The translations under genes and the position numbers were made by a program. The notes beneath the pieces are model-generated. The model saw only the letters and a program-made list of their open reading frames with translations. It made no database searches and was not told where the DNA came from. Shown piece by piece: positions 18,066-27,491 of a stretch of 64,000 nucleotides of DNA. How positions within the stretch are numbered: the stretch's first letter is position 1; every line of letters starts with the position of its first letter. This stretch comes from Mesorhizobium xinjiangense (lineage in GTDB: Bacteria > Pseudomonadota > Alphaproteobacteria > Rhizobiales > Rhizobiaceae), in assembly GCF_009749525.1 (NCBI RefSeq), contig NZ_WOAC01000019.1, forward strand, positions 1-64,000, given 5' to 3'.

Positions 18066-18776
18066 TCAGGCGAGCGCGGCGATGAGGTCGGGCAGTTGGC
18101 CGAGATGGTCGATGCGCCGGAAGCGCGCAGCCTTCCGTGGCGCTTCGGCCTGTTCGAGCGCCCAGGTGAGGTCGTGCGGCACGTGGACGCCCCAGCTCCC
18201 TGCATCGATGGCCGGCAGGACGTCCGATTTCAGCGAGTTGCCGACCATCATCGCGCATTGCGCCCCGTCGCCGTGGCGCACGAAGACGCGCTCATAGGTC
18301 GCGGTGGTCTTGTTGGAGACGATCTCCACGGCATCGAAGAAGTCGCCGAGCCCGGACTGGGCGAGCTTGCGTTCCTGGTCGAACAGGTCGCCCTTGGTGA
18401 CGAGCACGATGCGATAGGAGCGCGCCAGTCGCTCGAGCGTCTCGGCCGCATGCGGCAGGGTCTCCACGGGATGGGAAAGCATATCGCGTCCGGCCGTCAG
18501 GATATCGTTGATGACCCTGGCCGGGACCTTGCCGTCGGTAACCTCGATGGCTGTCTCGATCATCGACAGGGTAAAACCCTTGATGCCGAATCCGTAGCTG
18601 CCGATATTGCGTTTTTCGGCGGCGAGCAGCCGCTCCGACAGATGGTCCGCCTCGGCATAGCCTGCGAGCAATTCGGAGAAATGCGCCTCCGTCATGCGGA
18701 AGAAGCGCTCGTTCTGCCACAGCGTGTCGTCGGCGTCGAAACCGATCGTAGAAAGTGCTGGCGGTCTGCCGGACAT
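18066..18776 (-). CDS. HAD-family hydrolase
   Basis: A 236-residue haloacid-dehalogenase-like phosphatase. Motif I is FDADDTLW (Asp14/Asp16); motif II is VLVTKGD; motif III lysine is around VSNKTT; motif IV is MMVGNSLKSDVLPA. The large insert between motifs I and II suggests a C1-cap. Substrate unknown. The acyltransferase gene lies 33 bases upstream on the same strand, so the two may be one transcript. Confidence 0.85.
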   Translation of the reverse strand: MSGRPPALSTIGFDADDTLWQNERFFRMTEAHFSELLAGYAEADHLSERLLAAEKRNIGSYGFGIKGFTLSMIETAIEVTDGKVPARVINDILTAGRDMLSHPVETLPHAAETLERLARSYRIVLVTKGDLFDQERKLAQSGLGDFFDAVEIVSNKTTATYERVFVRHGDGAQCAMMVGNSLKSDVLPAIDAGSWGVHVPHDLTWALEQAEAPRKAARFRRIDHLGQLPDLIAALA

Positions 18777-18809
18777 GTCGGCTCCTCCTTGCCGGATTTC
18801 GAGGGCTCC

Positions 18810-19622
18810 TCACGCCCCGGCGGTCTGCCGGTCGTCGAGGGTGACGCCGAGTTCGGTCAGCCGCGCCCTGGCCGTCTCCGGCAGGGGCGGCGCGTCGGGC
18901 CGGCGGGCGGCATCGACAAGCAGCGCATCGACGGCCGCTTCCGTTTCCTCGATCAGCCGTTCCATGAATGCTTCCTTGTCGAGACCGGGGGGTATGGGTT
19001 TCAGGAAGCGTGCCTTGATGGTGCCGGGAAACCGCAGGAACTTGCGCCGCGGCCAATAGAGCCCGGCCACATGGGCAACGGGAACCACGGGCACGCCGAG
19101 CTCGGAATAGAGTTCCACGATACCCCATTTGTAGTTCGGCCTGTCGCCCGGCGCGCGGCGCGTCCCCTCGGGATAGATGATCAGCTGGCGCGGATTGCGT
19201 GCAAACTCTTCCCGCGTTGCCCGCACGACCTGCCTGAGCGCCTTGGAGCGATTTCCGCGATTGACCGGGATCATGCGCATTTTCATGACGTACCAGCCGA
19301 AGAAGGGGATCCAGGTCAGCTCGCGCTTGAGGATGTAAAGCGGATCGTTGAGAAACGGAAAGAAGGCGATCGCGTCCCAGAAGGACTGGTGCTTCGGCGC
19401 CAGGATGAAGGACCCCTCCGGAAGGTTTTCGACACCCGTGATCTCGGCCTTCGTTCCGGCAATGACCCGGTGCAGCCAGAGGCTGCTGCGCGACCAGAAT
19501 TTCGGCACGAACCAGGCAATGCGGCGCGGCGAGAGGAAGTAGAAGGGCGTCCAGACAATCATCTGGACGACCAGGTTCGAATAGAAGGCTATGTTGAACG
19601 CCAGCGACCGTACGAGGATCAT
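18810..19622 (-). CDS. 1-acyl-sn-glycerol-3-phosphate acyltransferase (PlsC family)
   Basis: A 270-residue membrane-associated acyltransferase. The catalytic HX4D motif reads KHQSFWDA, and the substrate motif IIYPEGTRR follows at the expected distance; an N-terminal hydrophobic helix (NIAFYSNLVVQMIVWTPFY) anchors it. It would convert lysophosphatidic acid to phosphatidic acid in phospholipid synthesis. The start MILVRSLAFNIAF at 19622 gives the membrane segment directly; the longer in-frame reading to 19694 is not supported. Confidence 0.88.
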   Translation of the reverse strand: MILVRSLAFNIAFYSNLVVQMIVWTPFYFLSPRRIAWFVPKFWSRSSLWLHRVIAGTKAEITGVENLPEGSFILAPKHQSFWDAIAFFPFLNDPLYILKRELTWIPFFGWYVMKMRMIPVNRGNRSKALRQVVRATREEFARNPRQLIIYPEGTRRAPGDRPNYKWGIVELYSELGVPVVPVAHVAGLYWPRRKFLRFPGTIKARFLKPIPPGLDKEAFMERLIEETEAAVDALLVDAARRPDAPPLPETARARLTELGVTLDDRQTAGA

Positions 19623-19800
19623 GTTTAGTTGCCCGCCGGCAGCGCCATGTATCCGGGACGTACAAGGGCGCTGCATTTTATTGAAACAGCACATTGCGGC
19701 GCCCCAACACCGATTTCGGATTGCGGGCCGATGCGCCAGTAGACGCGTTCGTTGGTATCACCGCGATGGCAAAAGGAAAACCGGTGAAAAGCAGACGGCT

Positions 19801-20532
19801 TCAGCCGCTTGCCGCGCGCGCATCGACGATGGTGATCCCCTTCGGCGGAGCTTCGACGTCGGGAACGAAGGCACGGCGCATGATGGCGGCGAGGAATTTG
19901 GTGTATTCGGTGAACAGCACGCGCACGGCGTCGGGCTTGCGCAGCCAGCTACCGTCATCGATCGGGCTGTTGACGACCGGATAGGGCTGCAGGGCGGCGT
20001 CCTTGAGATAGCGCCGCATCTCGAGCAGGCTGCGCGGCATATGGTAGTTGTTGGTCACGAGTATGAGGCTCTTATAGGCGTGCTCGTGCATCCATTTGGC
20101 GCTTTCGGCCGCGTTGCCCACCGTGTCCAGCGCCAAGCGGTCTATGTCGACGCAGCACGAAAACAGCGCTTCCTCGGCACCCGTGACAAGCTGCAGATCG
20201 CCCGCCCGGGTGATCGGGCTGACGCCGCTGATGAGAAGCCTCTCACCCTTGCCCGATTTCAGAAGGTCGAGGGCCGCGCCGAGGCGCGACTGGCCGCCCG
20301 TGAGAACGATGATGGCGTCGGCCTGCACCGGCTCGCTCGGGGGTTTCAGCAGGCTCACCTCATTGGTGAACCAGGCAAAACCGGCGACGAAGGCAATGAG
20401 AGGCAAGGAAACGGCCGCTAGCGCTACACGGATCGCATTGCGCGTGCGTGGGCGCCTGGACGCGTGCGCATCATCTTGCGCTGCGATCCCAGCCGAATCA
20501 GCACTGTCGCGCAGCCGTTCGCTCATGGCCAT
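19801..20532 (-). CDS. YdcF/SanA family protein (DUF218)
   Basis: A 243-residue protein with one membrane anchor near residues 33-55 and a periplasmic DUF218 domain: ADAIIVLTGGQSRLGAAL, LLISGV, NAAESAKW, and LILVTNNYHMPRSLLEM. Family members (YdcF, SanA, ElyC) affect envelope integrity and lipid-carrier use; the exact reaction here is unknown. ftsEX lies upstream on the same strand (91-base gap), a conserved order in Rhizobiales. ATG at 20526 is an alternative start. Confidence 0.85.
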   Translation of the reverse strand: MAMSERLRDSADSAGIAAQDDAHASRRPRTRNAIRVALAAVSLPLIAFVAGFAWFTNEVSLLKPPSEPVQADAIIVLTGGQSRLGAALDLLKSGKGERLLISGVSPITRAGDLQLVTGAEEALFSCCVDIDRLALDTVGNAAESAKWMHEHAYKSLILVTNNYHMPRSLLEMRRYLKDAALQPYPVVNSPIDDGSWLRKPDAVRVLFTEYTKFLAAIMRRAFVPDVEAPPKGITIVDARAASG

Positions 20533-20623
20533 GACTCATTGATACCCGTCAATTGCGGCGCGGGATAGATATGTGCGGCCGAACCGTACAAAATTGGTTA
20601 CGCCCGGTCGCGCTTTGCGAGAA

Positions 20624-21601
20624 TCAGCCATGATCGGCGCCGCCGATGTCGATCTTGTCGATATGCATGACCACGGTGAAATGCGACGTGGCCGCCGTCA
20701 GCGCCGAGATGAGGCCGACGATGAGGACGACGCCGGCATAGCCGCTCGCGCCGATGGCGAAATTTCCGAAAAGCGCCGTTGCCTGGGCGGCTTCGGGCGT
20801 GGCCATGTTGCGCGACGACCACCATCCGAAAAGGATGAAGACGACGATGGCCGCCAGGCCGCCTGCAGCCGCGCCCTTGATGCCCGTCAACAGGAAATGG
20901 CGGCGAAACTCGCGCGCGATGAAACGCGCCTCGGCGCCAACGAAATGCAGCACCTCGATGATATGGCCGTTGCCCGACATGGCGCCGCGCGTGGCAAACA
21001 CGACGGTGAGCACGGTGGCCGACAGCATCAGCACGAGAATGCCCAGTCCGATCGTTACCGTCGTCCTGGCCATGGAGACGAGCCGGTCGACCCAGTTGCG
21101 GTGATCGTCCAGGCTGGCGCTCGGCACCTCGGCGGCGAGCGCTTCGCGCATGGCGGCGAAGTCCGGCGGCGCGCTCTCGTCGATGGTGACGATGACGAGG
21201 CGCGGCACCGGAAGCTCGTCGATGTCGAGCCCCGAGCCGAGCCAGGGTTCGAGAAGCCGCGCCGTCGCCTCCCGGTCGACGATCGAGATCTCGCTCACTC
21301 CGTCGAAGCGCTCGGCAACGCCGGCGGCGCCGGCCAGCGCCGCTTCCATGTCGACGCCCTCGTCGGGGCGGATCTGGATGGTCGCCTCGCGTGCGATCTG
21401 GGTCTGCCAGACATTGGCCGAGTCGCGCACGAGCGTGACCGCGCCGAGTGTCAGACAGGACAGGAAGGTCATGATGGCGATAACGATGACGAGCGCCTGG
21501 CCGGCGATATTCTGCGCCGGCACGATCGGCGCTTGACGGCGGCGCGTGTGCTGTTGCCTGGCTTGCTTCAGCCGGGTCAGGGTGGACTCAATCGTGGACA
21601 T
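20624..21601 (-). CDS. ftsX: Cell division protein FtsX
   Basis: A 325-residue membrane protein with four predicted helices and a large periplasmic loop after the first (residues 60-175). It is the permease-like partner of FtsE and couples divisome state to peptidoglycan hydrolase activation. The start overlaps the end of ftsE by 14 bases, typical for the pair. The MSTIE start at 21601 was chosen; ATG at 21613 is also in frame. Confidence 0.9.
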   Translation of the reverse strand: MSTIESTLTRLKQARQQHTRRRQAPIVPAQNIAGQALVIVIAIMTFLSCLTLGAVTLVRDSANVWQTQIAREATIQIRPDEGVDMEAALAGAAGVAERFDGVSEISIVDREATARLLEPWLGSGLDIDELPVPRLVIVTIDESAPPDFAAMREALAAEVPSASLDDHRNWVDRLVSMARTTVTIGLGILVLMLSATVLTVVFATRGAMSGNGHIIEVLHFVGAEARFIAREFRRHFLLTGIKGAAAGGLAAIVVFILFGWWSSRNMATPEAAQATALFGNFAIGASGYAGVVLIVGLISALTAATSHFTVVMHIDKIDIGGADHG

Positions 21602-22247
21602 CGAGCCTCCCATTGGCCAGCACCATGCGCCGCGCGTCGACCTGGTCCATCAGGTTGAGGTCGTGGGTGGCGATGACGACCGCCGTGCCGGCCCGGTTGA
21701 GTTCGATGAACAGGCGCAGGAGACGGCGCGCCAGCGGCGGGTCGACATTGCCCGTCGGCTCGTCGGCGAGCAGGATCTGCGGCTGCTCGATGAGCGAGCG
21801 GGCGATCGCCGCGCGCTGCTTCTCGCCGCCCGAGAGCACCGGCGGCAGAACATGAATGCGTTCGCCGAGCCCGACCCATTTCAAAAGCTCCACCACGTCG
21901 CTGCGATAGTTTGCCTCCTCGCGCCCGCGCACCCGCAACGGCAAGGCCACGTTCTCATAGGTCGTCATATGGTCGAGAAGACGGAAATCCTGGAACACCA
22001 CGCCGATCTTGCGACGAATGAGCGGCAGTTCGCGCTGCGTGATCAGCGAACGGTCCTTGCCGAAAACGGTGATCAGCCCGCGTGTCGGCTGCAGGGCCAT
22101 GAACAGCAGGCGCAGGAGCGTCGTCTTGCCGGCGCCAGAAGGGCCGGTGAGAAACTGGAACGACTTCTTTGGGATGTGGAACGAAATGTCCCGGAGGATT
22201 TCCGGTCCCATTCCGTATCTCAACCCGACATTTTCGAAACGGATCAC
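21588..22247 (-). CDS. ftsE: Cell division ATP-binding protein FtsE
   Basis: A 219-residue ABC ATPase. Walker A GPSGAGKTT is at about residues 35-43, ABC signature LSGGEKQR, Walker B ILLADEPTGNVD, and the switch His in ATHD. Together with FtsX it acts at the septum. The leader region contains a TTAA-N7-TTAA box at 22309-22323, suggesting CtrA control. Confidence 0.93.
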   Translation of the reverse strand: MIRFENVGLRYGMGPEILRDISFHIPKKSFQFLTGPSGAGKTTLLRLLFMALQPTRGLITVFGKDRSLITQRELPLIRRKIGVVFQDFRLLDHMTTYENVALPLRVRGREEANYRSDVVELLKWVGLGERIHVLPPVLSGGEKQRAAIARSLIEQPQILLADEPTGNVDPPLARRLLRLFIELNRAGTAVVIATHDLNLMDQVDARRMVLANGRLDVHD

Positions 22248-22308
22248 GACGTCTGCGGCCCTGGCTTGTGGGTTCTGGCCTGTTCGTCAGACCATGATTT
22301 TCGTGTGG

Positions 22309-22323
22309 TTAACGCTCGGTTAA
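22309..22323. promoter_or_regulatory. Candidate CtrA binding site
   Basis: TTAA (22309-22312), seven bases, TTAA (22320-22323) is the exact CtrA consensus TTAA-N7-TTAA. An extended half-site TTAACCAT lies at 22367-22374. Both fall in the 174-base divergent gap between ftsE and the gene at 22422. CtrA controls cell-division genes in alphaproteobacteria. Confidence 0.55.
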
Positions 22324-22421
22324 CTTTTTGCCGATCGTTCGGGATTCGCACAATGGCAGCGAAGCATTAACCATTTCCATTTACTTCTTCCAAGGGGTAC
22401 GCGAAAGGATTGCCGCGCCGC

Positions 22422-23099
22422 ATGGCTGAAGATCATGGTTTGCGCCCCGTCTCGGGCGAAATCGTGTCCCGCGCCGCGCGCGGGGTTAGGCCCGCGGCGG
22501 CGTCGCGCATCGTCGATGCCGATATCGTCGATGCCGAATTCGAGACCTTGGGGCCGCAAAACGGTGCGGGCAACACGCGTGCCGGCAATAGGCCTCATCG
22601 TCCGCAGGCCGCCAAGCCCGATACGCCGCAGGGCGGCATGACCGTGCTTCTTCGAGCCGGTGCCGACAGGGCGGCAGGCGGCGCCGCGAGGCTGCGCCCT
22701 TCTTTCTGGATGTTCGGCGTCATCGTCGTCCTGGCGGCGTTCTGGGCTTCGGGAGGACATGCCTTGTTCGGCCGGGCCCACGCCGTCCTGCCGCGCGAAA
22801 CGCCCGCTCCCGCCTTGCGGGTGGACGATCTGACAACACGCCTGCAGAACGCCCAGGGCAGGCACTGGCTTGTCGTGGAAGGTCAGGTGGTCAACACGGA
22901 TGGTGCCGTCTCTCGCGACGCTCCGGTCCTTTTGTTCACGATCAACGGCAAGGATGGCAAGACAAGGCGCCATCTTCTTGATACAGGCATGGCACGCATA
23001 GCGCCGGGTGAGGCACTGGCGTTTGCGAGCCGGCTGGCGGCGCCCCTTTCGGGCGTGGCGAGCCTGTCTGTGACGATCGAACAAGGGAAGGCCGAGTGA
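22422..23099 (+). CDS. Membrane protein with C-terminal DUF3426-like domain
   Basis: A 225-residue protein: low-complexity Ala/Arg/Pro-rich cytoplasmic N-terminus (1-95), a single membrane helix (SFWMFGVIVVLAAFWASGG), then a beta-rich domain with VDDLTTRLQNAQGRHWLVVEGQVVN that resembles the DUF3426 (FxLYD-like) tail. Its partner in Rhizobiales is usually hpt, as here, where its TGA overlaps the hpt ATG. ATG at 22422 is used; a TTG at 22410 is closer to AAAGGA but less likely. Function unknown. Confidence 0.75.
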   Translation: MAEDHGLRPVSGEIVSRAARGVRPAAASRIVDADIVDAEFETLGPQNGAGNTRAGNRPHRPQAAKPDTPQGGMTVLLRAGADRAAGGAARLRPSFWMFGVIVVLAAFWASGGHALFGRAHAVLPRETPAPALRVDDLTTRLQNAQGRHWLVVEGQVVNTDGAVSRDAPVLLFTINGKDGKTRRHLLDTGMARIAPGEALAFASRLAAPLSGVASLSVTIEQGKAE

Positions 23100-23641
23100 T
23101 GCCTGTCGTGCGGGGAAAAGATATCGAGATGCTGTTCAGCGCATCCGCCATTGCCAGGCGCAATCTCGAATTGGCCAAGGACATCGCGGCGCGCGATTAC
23201 GACAACCTGCTGGTCATCTCCATTCTCAAGGGCTCCTTCATCTTTGCCGCCGATCTCATCCGCGCCATGCATGATGCTGGCGTCGAGCCGGAGGTCGAGT
23301 TCATCTTCATCTCTTCCTACGGGTCCGGTACGACCAGCGGCGAGGTCAAGGTGCTGCGCGACATCGACAACGACGTGCGCGGGCGCGACGTTCTCCTGAT
23401 CGACGACATTCTGGAGTCGGGCAAGACATTGAAGTTCACGCGCGAACTCATGGTGTCGCGCGGCGCCAAGAGCGTCTCGATCGCGGTGCTGCTCGACAAG
23501 CGCACGCGGCGCCAGACCGAGATCGACGCCGATTATGTCGGCTTCGAATGCCCCGATTATTTCGTCGTCGGATACGGAATGGATGTCGCCCACGCGTTCC
23601 GCGAACTGCCCTTCGTCGGCGTGGTGAGGGGCGAGGCCTGA
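23099..23641 (+). CDS. hpt: Hypoxanthine phosphoribosyltransferase
   Basis: A 180-residue purine-salvage enzyme converting hypoxanthine/guanine plus PRPP to IMP/GMP. The PRPP-binding motif VLLIDDILESGKTLKF is unmistakable; the earlier LLVISILKGSFIFAADLIR and later GFECPDYFVVGYGMD also match. The ATG overlaps the preceding stop (TGATG), so it is translationally coupled. Confidence 0.93.
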   Translation: MPVVRGKDIEMLFSASAIARRNLELAKDIAARDYDNLLVISILKGSFIFAADLIRAMHDAGVEPEVEFIFISSYGSGTTSGEVKVLRDIDNDVRGRDVLLIDDILESGKTLKFTRELMVSRGAKSVSIAVLLDKRTRRQTEIDADYVGFECPDYFVVGYGMDVAHAFRELPFVGVVRGEA

Positions 23642-23705
23642 TTCTTTGTGCGCAGATCGCGGCGGCGTTCAGGGAACCGAAAGATTTCCACCGCATTCTG
23701 CGTTC

Positions 23706-24068
23706 ATGGCCAATATACTGATAGTCGAAGACGACGAACCCGTCCGTACCCTTGCCGCCCGCGCCCTGGCGCGCGACGGCCATGTCGTCGAAACCGCCGA
23801 TGACGGCGAGGCCGGCCTGGCGCGGATCGTCGACAGATCCGGCAGATACGACCTGGTCGTGTCCGACATTCGCATGCCGGCCATGGACGGCATTGCCATG
23901 GCGAAGGCCGCGGCCCGGACCTATCCCGATCTGAAGATCATGCTCGTGACCGGCTATGCCGAGCAGCGCGAGCGTGCCGCCGAGCTCGACGGGATCATCG
24001 TCGATGTGGTGCAGAAACCATTCACACTGGCGCAGATACGCAGCAAGGTGTCTGAATACGCCAATTGA
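23706..24068 (+). CDS. cpdR: Single-domain response regulator CpdR
   Basis: A 120-residue receiver-only protein. Phospho-acceptor Asp54 lies in DLVVSDIRMPAMDG; the acidic pair is in ILIVEDDEP, Thr in LVTGYAE, and Lys in QKPFT. Length and the VQKPFTLAQIRSKV ending match CpdR, which in unphosphorylated form takes substrates to ClpXP at the pole and so links the CckA phosphorelay to CtrA turnover. ATG at 23706 gives MANILIVEDDEPVR, the canonical start. Confidence 0.88.
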   Translation: MANILIVEDDEPVRTLAARALARDGHVVETADDGEAGLARIVDRSGRYDLVVSDIRMPAMDGIAMAKAAARTYPDLKIMLVTGYAEQRERAAELDGIIVDVVQKPFTLAQIRSKVSEYAN

Positions 24069-24197
24069 CGCAACGGGCGTCCATGACGTCCGTGCGTTGG
24101 TGACGCTCGAAAATCGGTTTTCGATTTACGCAGCGATGTTGTAGACCCATGAGCCGCTCCAAGAAGAACGGAGCGAAGGCTCGCAGGAAGGGTTCGG

Positions 24198-25508
24198 ATG
24201 TCGACAACCACCACCGATATTGCGCGTCGAGTCCATAACCACGCCTGGAAGCTCGATCCGATCATCCGCAGCCTGCTCGATACGGATTTCTACAAGCTGT
24301 TGATGCTGCAGATGATATGGCGTCTCTATCCGGACGTGGATGCCACTTTCTCGCTGATCAACCGCACGACCTCGGTACGCCTTGCCGACGAGATCGACGA
24401 GGGCGAGCTGCGCGACCAGCTCGACCATGCGCGCTCGATCAGCCTGTCGAAGAAGGAAATGATCTGGCTCGCCGGCAACACCTTTTACGGCCGCAAGCAG
24501 ATATTCGATCCGGAGTTCCTTGCCTGGCTGGAGAATTTCCGTCTCCCCGAATACGAGCTGTCGAAGCGTGATGGACAGTACGAGCTGAAGTTCCACGGCC
24601 GCTGGACCGACACCACAATGTGGGAGATCCCGGCGCTGGCGATCGTCAACGAATTGCGCTCGCGCGCCGCCATGAAGGGGCTCGGGCCGTTCTCGCTCGA
24701 CGTTCTTTATGCGCGCGCCAAGGCCAAGGTCTGGTCGAAGGTTGAGCGCCTGCGCACCGTTCCCGACATACGCATCTCGGATTTCGGCACGCGGCGCCGT
24801 CATTCGCATCTGTGGCAGCGCTGGTGCGTGGAGGCGCTGAAGGAGGGTATCGGCCAGTCCTTCACCGGCACCTCCAACGTCAAGATCGCCATGGACACCG
24901 ATCTCGAGGCCCTGGGCACGAACGCTCATGAACTGCCCATGGTGGTCGCTGCGCTGGCCGAGAGCGACGAGGAATTGCGCCGCGCGCCCTACAAGGTGCT
25001 GCGGGACTGGAACACGCTCTATGGCGGCAATCTGCTCATCGTGCTGCCCGATTCCTTCGGGACGGCGGCCTTCCTGCGCGACGCGCCCGAATGGGTTGCC
25101 GACTGGACGGGGTTCCGCCCCGACAGCGCGCCGGTAATCGAAGGCGGCGAGAAGATCATCGAGTGGTGGAAGAGCAAGGGCCGCGACCCGCGCGAAAAGC
25201 TCATCATTTTCTCCGACGGCCTCGACGTCGAGACCATCATCAACACGTTTCACCACTTTGAAGGCCGGGTGCGCATGGCCTTCGGCTGGGGCACCAATCT
25301 GACCAACGATTTTCAGGGCTGTGCACCCGATCACATAGACGGGCTCGGTGCCATATCGCTCGTCTGCAAGGTGGCATCAGCCAATGGGCGGCCGGCCGTG
25401 AAGCTGTCCGACAACCCTGAAAAGGCGACCGGCGATCCGGCCGAGCTCAAGCGCTATCTGCGGATCTTCGGCCAGGAGGACCGCGTCCGCCAGCCGGTCA
25501 AGGTGTGA
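24198..25508 (+). CDS. pncB: Nicotinate phosphoribosyltransferase
   Basis: A 436-residue NAD-salvage enzyme making nicotinate mononucleotide from nicotinate and PRPP with ATP. Family landmarks: [16 protein letters not shown] near residue 30, the phosphorylatable His region [30 protein letters not shown], and [18 protein letters not shown] precedes the ATG. Monocistronic by position. Confidence 0.95.
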   Translation: MSTTTTDIARRVHNHAWKLDPIIRSLLDTDFYKLLMLQMIWRLYPDVDATFSLINRTTSVRLADEIDEGELRDQLDHARSISLSKKEMIWLAGNTFYGRKQIFDPEFLAWLENFRLPEYELSKRDGQYELKFHGRWTDTTMWEIPALAIVNELRSRAAMKGLGPFSLDVLYARAKAKVWSKVERLRTVPDIRISDFGTRRRHSHLWQRWCVEALKEGIGQSFTGTSNVKIAMDTDLEALGTNAHELPMVVAALAESDEELRRAPYKVLRDWNTLYGGNLLIVLPDSFGTAAFLRDAPEWVADWTGFRPDSAPVIEGGEKIIEWWKSKGRDPREKLIIFSDGLDVETIINTFHHFEGRVRMAFGWGTNLTNDFQGCAPDHIDGLGAISLVCKVASANGRPAVKLSDNPEKATGDPAELKRYLRIFGQEDRVRQPVKV

Positions 25509-25599
25509 TCCGGTTGGAGACAATTTGAGCGGTTTTCATAACAGCATGTTCAAACCGCCGGCCTAGCATCGTCTCAGAATCCATGAGGGGTTTCTGAAT

Positions 25600-26391
25600 A
25601 TGCCTGGGTATAAAGGCTTGGCCAGGATCGACTGGCCATTCGTGCTGCGCTGGACGATGCTGGGTCTGGCGTGGTGCTTTGTGACAACGCTGGCGCTGAA
25701 CGAATTCTTCCTGCGCGGAGCGGGCAGTGCGAGCTTTGCCGACCGCATCACGCAGTCGGCCCTGTTTCCGCTGGTCGTCGCGGGACCCGTTCTCCTCTTC
25801 CTCGCCTTGCGCCTGCACGAGCTGTCCGTGGCCAATCGCCGGCTCGGCGTCGTGGCGGCGACCGACAGTCTGACGGCCTGTCTCAATCGCGGTGCGTTTT
25901 CCGAGCAAGTGGGGCTGCGGCTCTCGCACGCCAATGGCGATCGTCGGCGGGTCAAGGGCGCGCTGTTGGTCATCGATGCCGACCATTTCAAATCGATCAA
26001 CGACATGTATGGTCACGACCAGGGCGACGAGGCGCTGCGGGTGATCGCATCGGCCATTCGCGGATCTGTGCGCCAGGGCGATCTCGTCGGACGCCTGGGT
26101 GGCGAGGAGTTCGGCGTCTTCCTGCCCGGCGCCAGCGGGGACAACGCCACGGGGATTGCCGAGCGCATCCGCAAATCGATCGCCACAGCGGCGTTCCGTC
26201 CGCAAGGCAAGGAGCATCGGCTCACCGTCAGTGTCGGCGGCGTCAGCTTCGAGGACCAGCTGAGCTTCGTGGAGTTGTTCCGGATCGCCGACAAGCGGCT
26301 CTATTGCGCCAAGAATGCGGGGCGCAACCGGATCGAGTTCGTCCATCTCGATGCGCAGCGGGGCGGCGGACAGACGGCGGCATTGCACTGA
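25600..26391 (+). CDS. Membrane diguanylate cyclase (GGDEF)
   Basis: A 263-residue protein: two membrane helices (about 15-36 and 52-72), then a GGDEF domain from about residue 85 (TDSLTACLNRGAF). The active-site loop is GGEEF (167-171), a functional variant. An inhibitory I-site R158-x-x-D161 sits five residues upstream, so c-di-GMP feedback is expected. KSINDMYGHDQGDEAL is the metal-binding region. The short periplasmic loop leaves little room for a sensor domain. Confidence 0.92.
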   Translation: MPGYKGLARIDWPFVLRWTMLGLAWCFVTTLALNEFFLRGAGSASFADRITQSALFPLVVAGPVLLFLALRLHELSVANRRLGVVAATDSLTACLNRGAFSEQVGLRLSHANGDRRRVKGALLVIDADHFKSINDMYGHDQGDEALRVIASAIRGSVRQGDLVGRLGGEEFGVFLPGASGDNATGIAERIRKSIATAAFRPQGKEHRLTVSVGGVSFEDQLSFVELFRIADKRLYCAKNAGRNRIEFVHLDAQRGGGQTAALH

Positions 26392-26504
26392 AGCCGGAGA
26401 TCTCGCCACACGCATCGGGCGGCACATTCACAGAACGGATTCCGGACAATCTTCGCCACGCTCCGATTTCCGCAATGAAACGGTCTGCTTCTCCCGAAAT
26501 CGCA

Positions 26505-27380
26505 CTACCGCGTGGGAACGGGATGCTCGCCGCGATAGTCGTAGAAGCCGCGCCCGGCCTTGCGACCCAGCCAGCCCGCCTCGACATATTTCACCAGGAG
26601 CGGGCAGGGGCGGTACTTGGAATCGGCCAGGCCCTCATAGAGCACCTGCATGATCGAAAGGCAGGTGTCGAGGCCGATGAAGTCGGCAAGCTGCAGCGGA
26701 CCCATGGGATGGTTCGCGCCGAGCCGCATGGCCGTGTCGATCGCATCGACCGTGCCGACGCCTTCATAAAGCGTATAGATGGCCTCGTTGATCATCGGCA
26801 ACAGGATGCGGTTGACGATGAAGGCGGGAAAATCCTCCGCCACGGTGATCGTCTTGTCGAGATCGGTGACAAACGCGCGCGCCGTTTCGAAAGTGGAGTC
26901 CTCGGTGGCGATTCCGCGCACCAGCTCGACCAGCTTGATCACCGGCACCGGGTTCATGAAATGAATGCCGATGAAGCGCTCCGGCCGGTCGGTCTGGGCG
27001 GCCATGCGCGTGATCGAGATGGAGGACGTGTTGGTCGCCAGCACCGCTTCAGGGTTCAAGACCGGGCAGAGCTGGGCGAAAATCTTGCGCTTGACCGTCT
27101 CGTCCTCCGTCGCCGCCTCGATGGCGAGGTCGACGCTGGCCAGATCCTCGATCGACGGGGCCGGGGTGATGCGCGACAGCGCATCCGTGCGCGCCTTCTC
27201 GTCGAGCTTTCCCGAGGCCACCTGGCGCGCCATGTTGCCGTTGATGGTGGCGATGCCGTGCTCGATGTTCTCTTCGGAGATGTCGTGCAGGAGAACCTTG
27301 TAGCCGGCCAGCGCGGCGACATGCGCGATGCCGCTGCCCATCTGTCCGGCGCCGATGATGCCGACCGTTTCGATTGCCAT
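26505..27380 (-). CDS. 3-hydroxybutyryl-CoA dehydrogenase
   Basis: A 291-residue NAD(P)-dependent 3-hydroxyacyl-CoA dehydrogenase: dinucleotide motif VGIIGAGQMGSGIA, catalytic His in GIHFMNPVP, FPAFIVNRILLP, and NHPMGPLQLADFIGLD. The standalone size fits the hbdA/Hbd form (poly-hydroxybutyrate and fatty-acid metabolism) rather than the fused FadB. etfA and etfB lie just upstream on the same strand, 111 bases away, consistent with an acyl-CoA oxidation cluster. The MAIETVGIIG start at 27380 fits the family. Confidence 0.93.
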   Translation of the reverse strand: MAIETVGIIGAGQMGSGIAHVAALAGYKVLLHDISEENIEHGIATINGNMARQVASGKLDEKARTDALSRITPAPSIEDLASVDLAIEAATEDETVKRKIFAQLCPVLNPEAVLATNTSSISITRMAAQTDRPERFIGIHFMNPVPVIKLVELVRGIATEDSTFETARAFVTDLDKTITVAEDFPAFIVNRILLPMINEAIYTLYEGVGTVDAIDTAMRLGANHPMGPLQLADFIGLDTCLSIMQVLYEGLADSKYRPCPLLVKYVEAGWLGRKAGRGFYDYRGEHPVPTR

Positions 27381-27491
27381 TGCAACAGCCCCTGAATTAA
27401 TGCGCCGGATTGTGCCGCGATGCAAAGTAGGGGCCGGGGCAGCTTTCGTCTACCCCGGCTCCTGCTATTTGATCTGCCTCGAAGGCGCCCC

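Noticed and set aside
23675-23705. EcfG (general stress) promoter before cpdR
   Set aside because: GGAAC and CGTT are present but 23 bases apart, longer than the usual 16-17.
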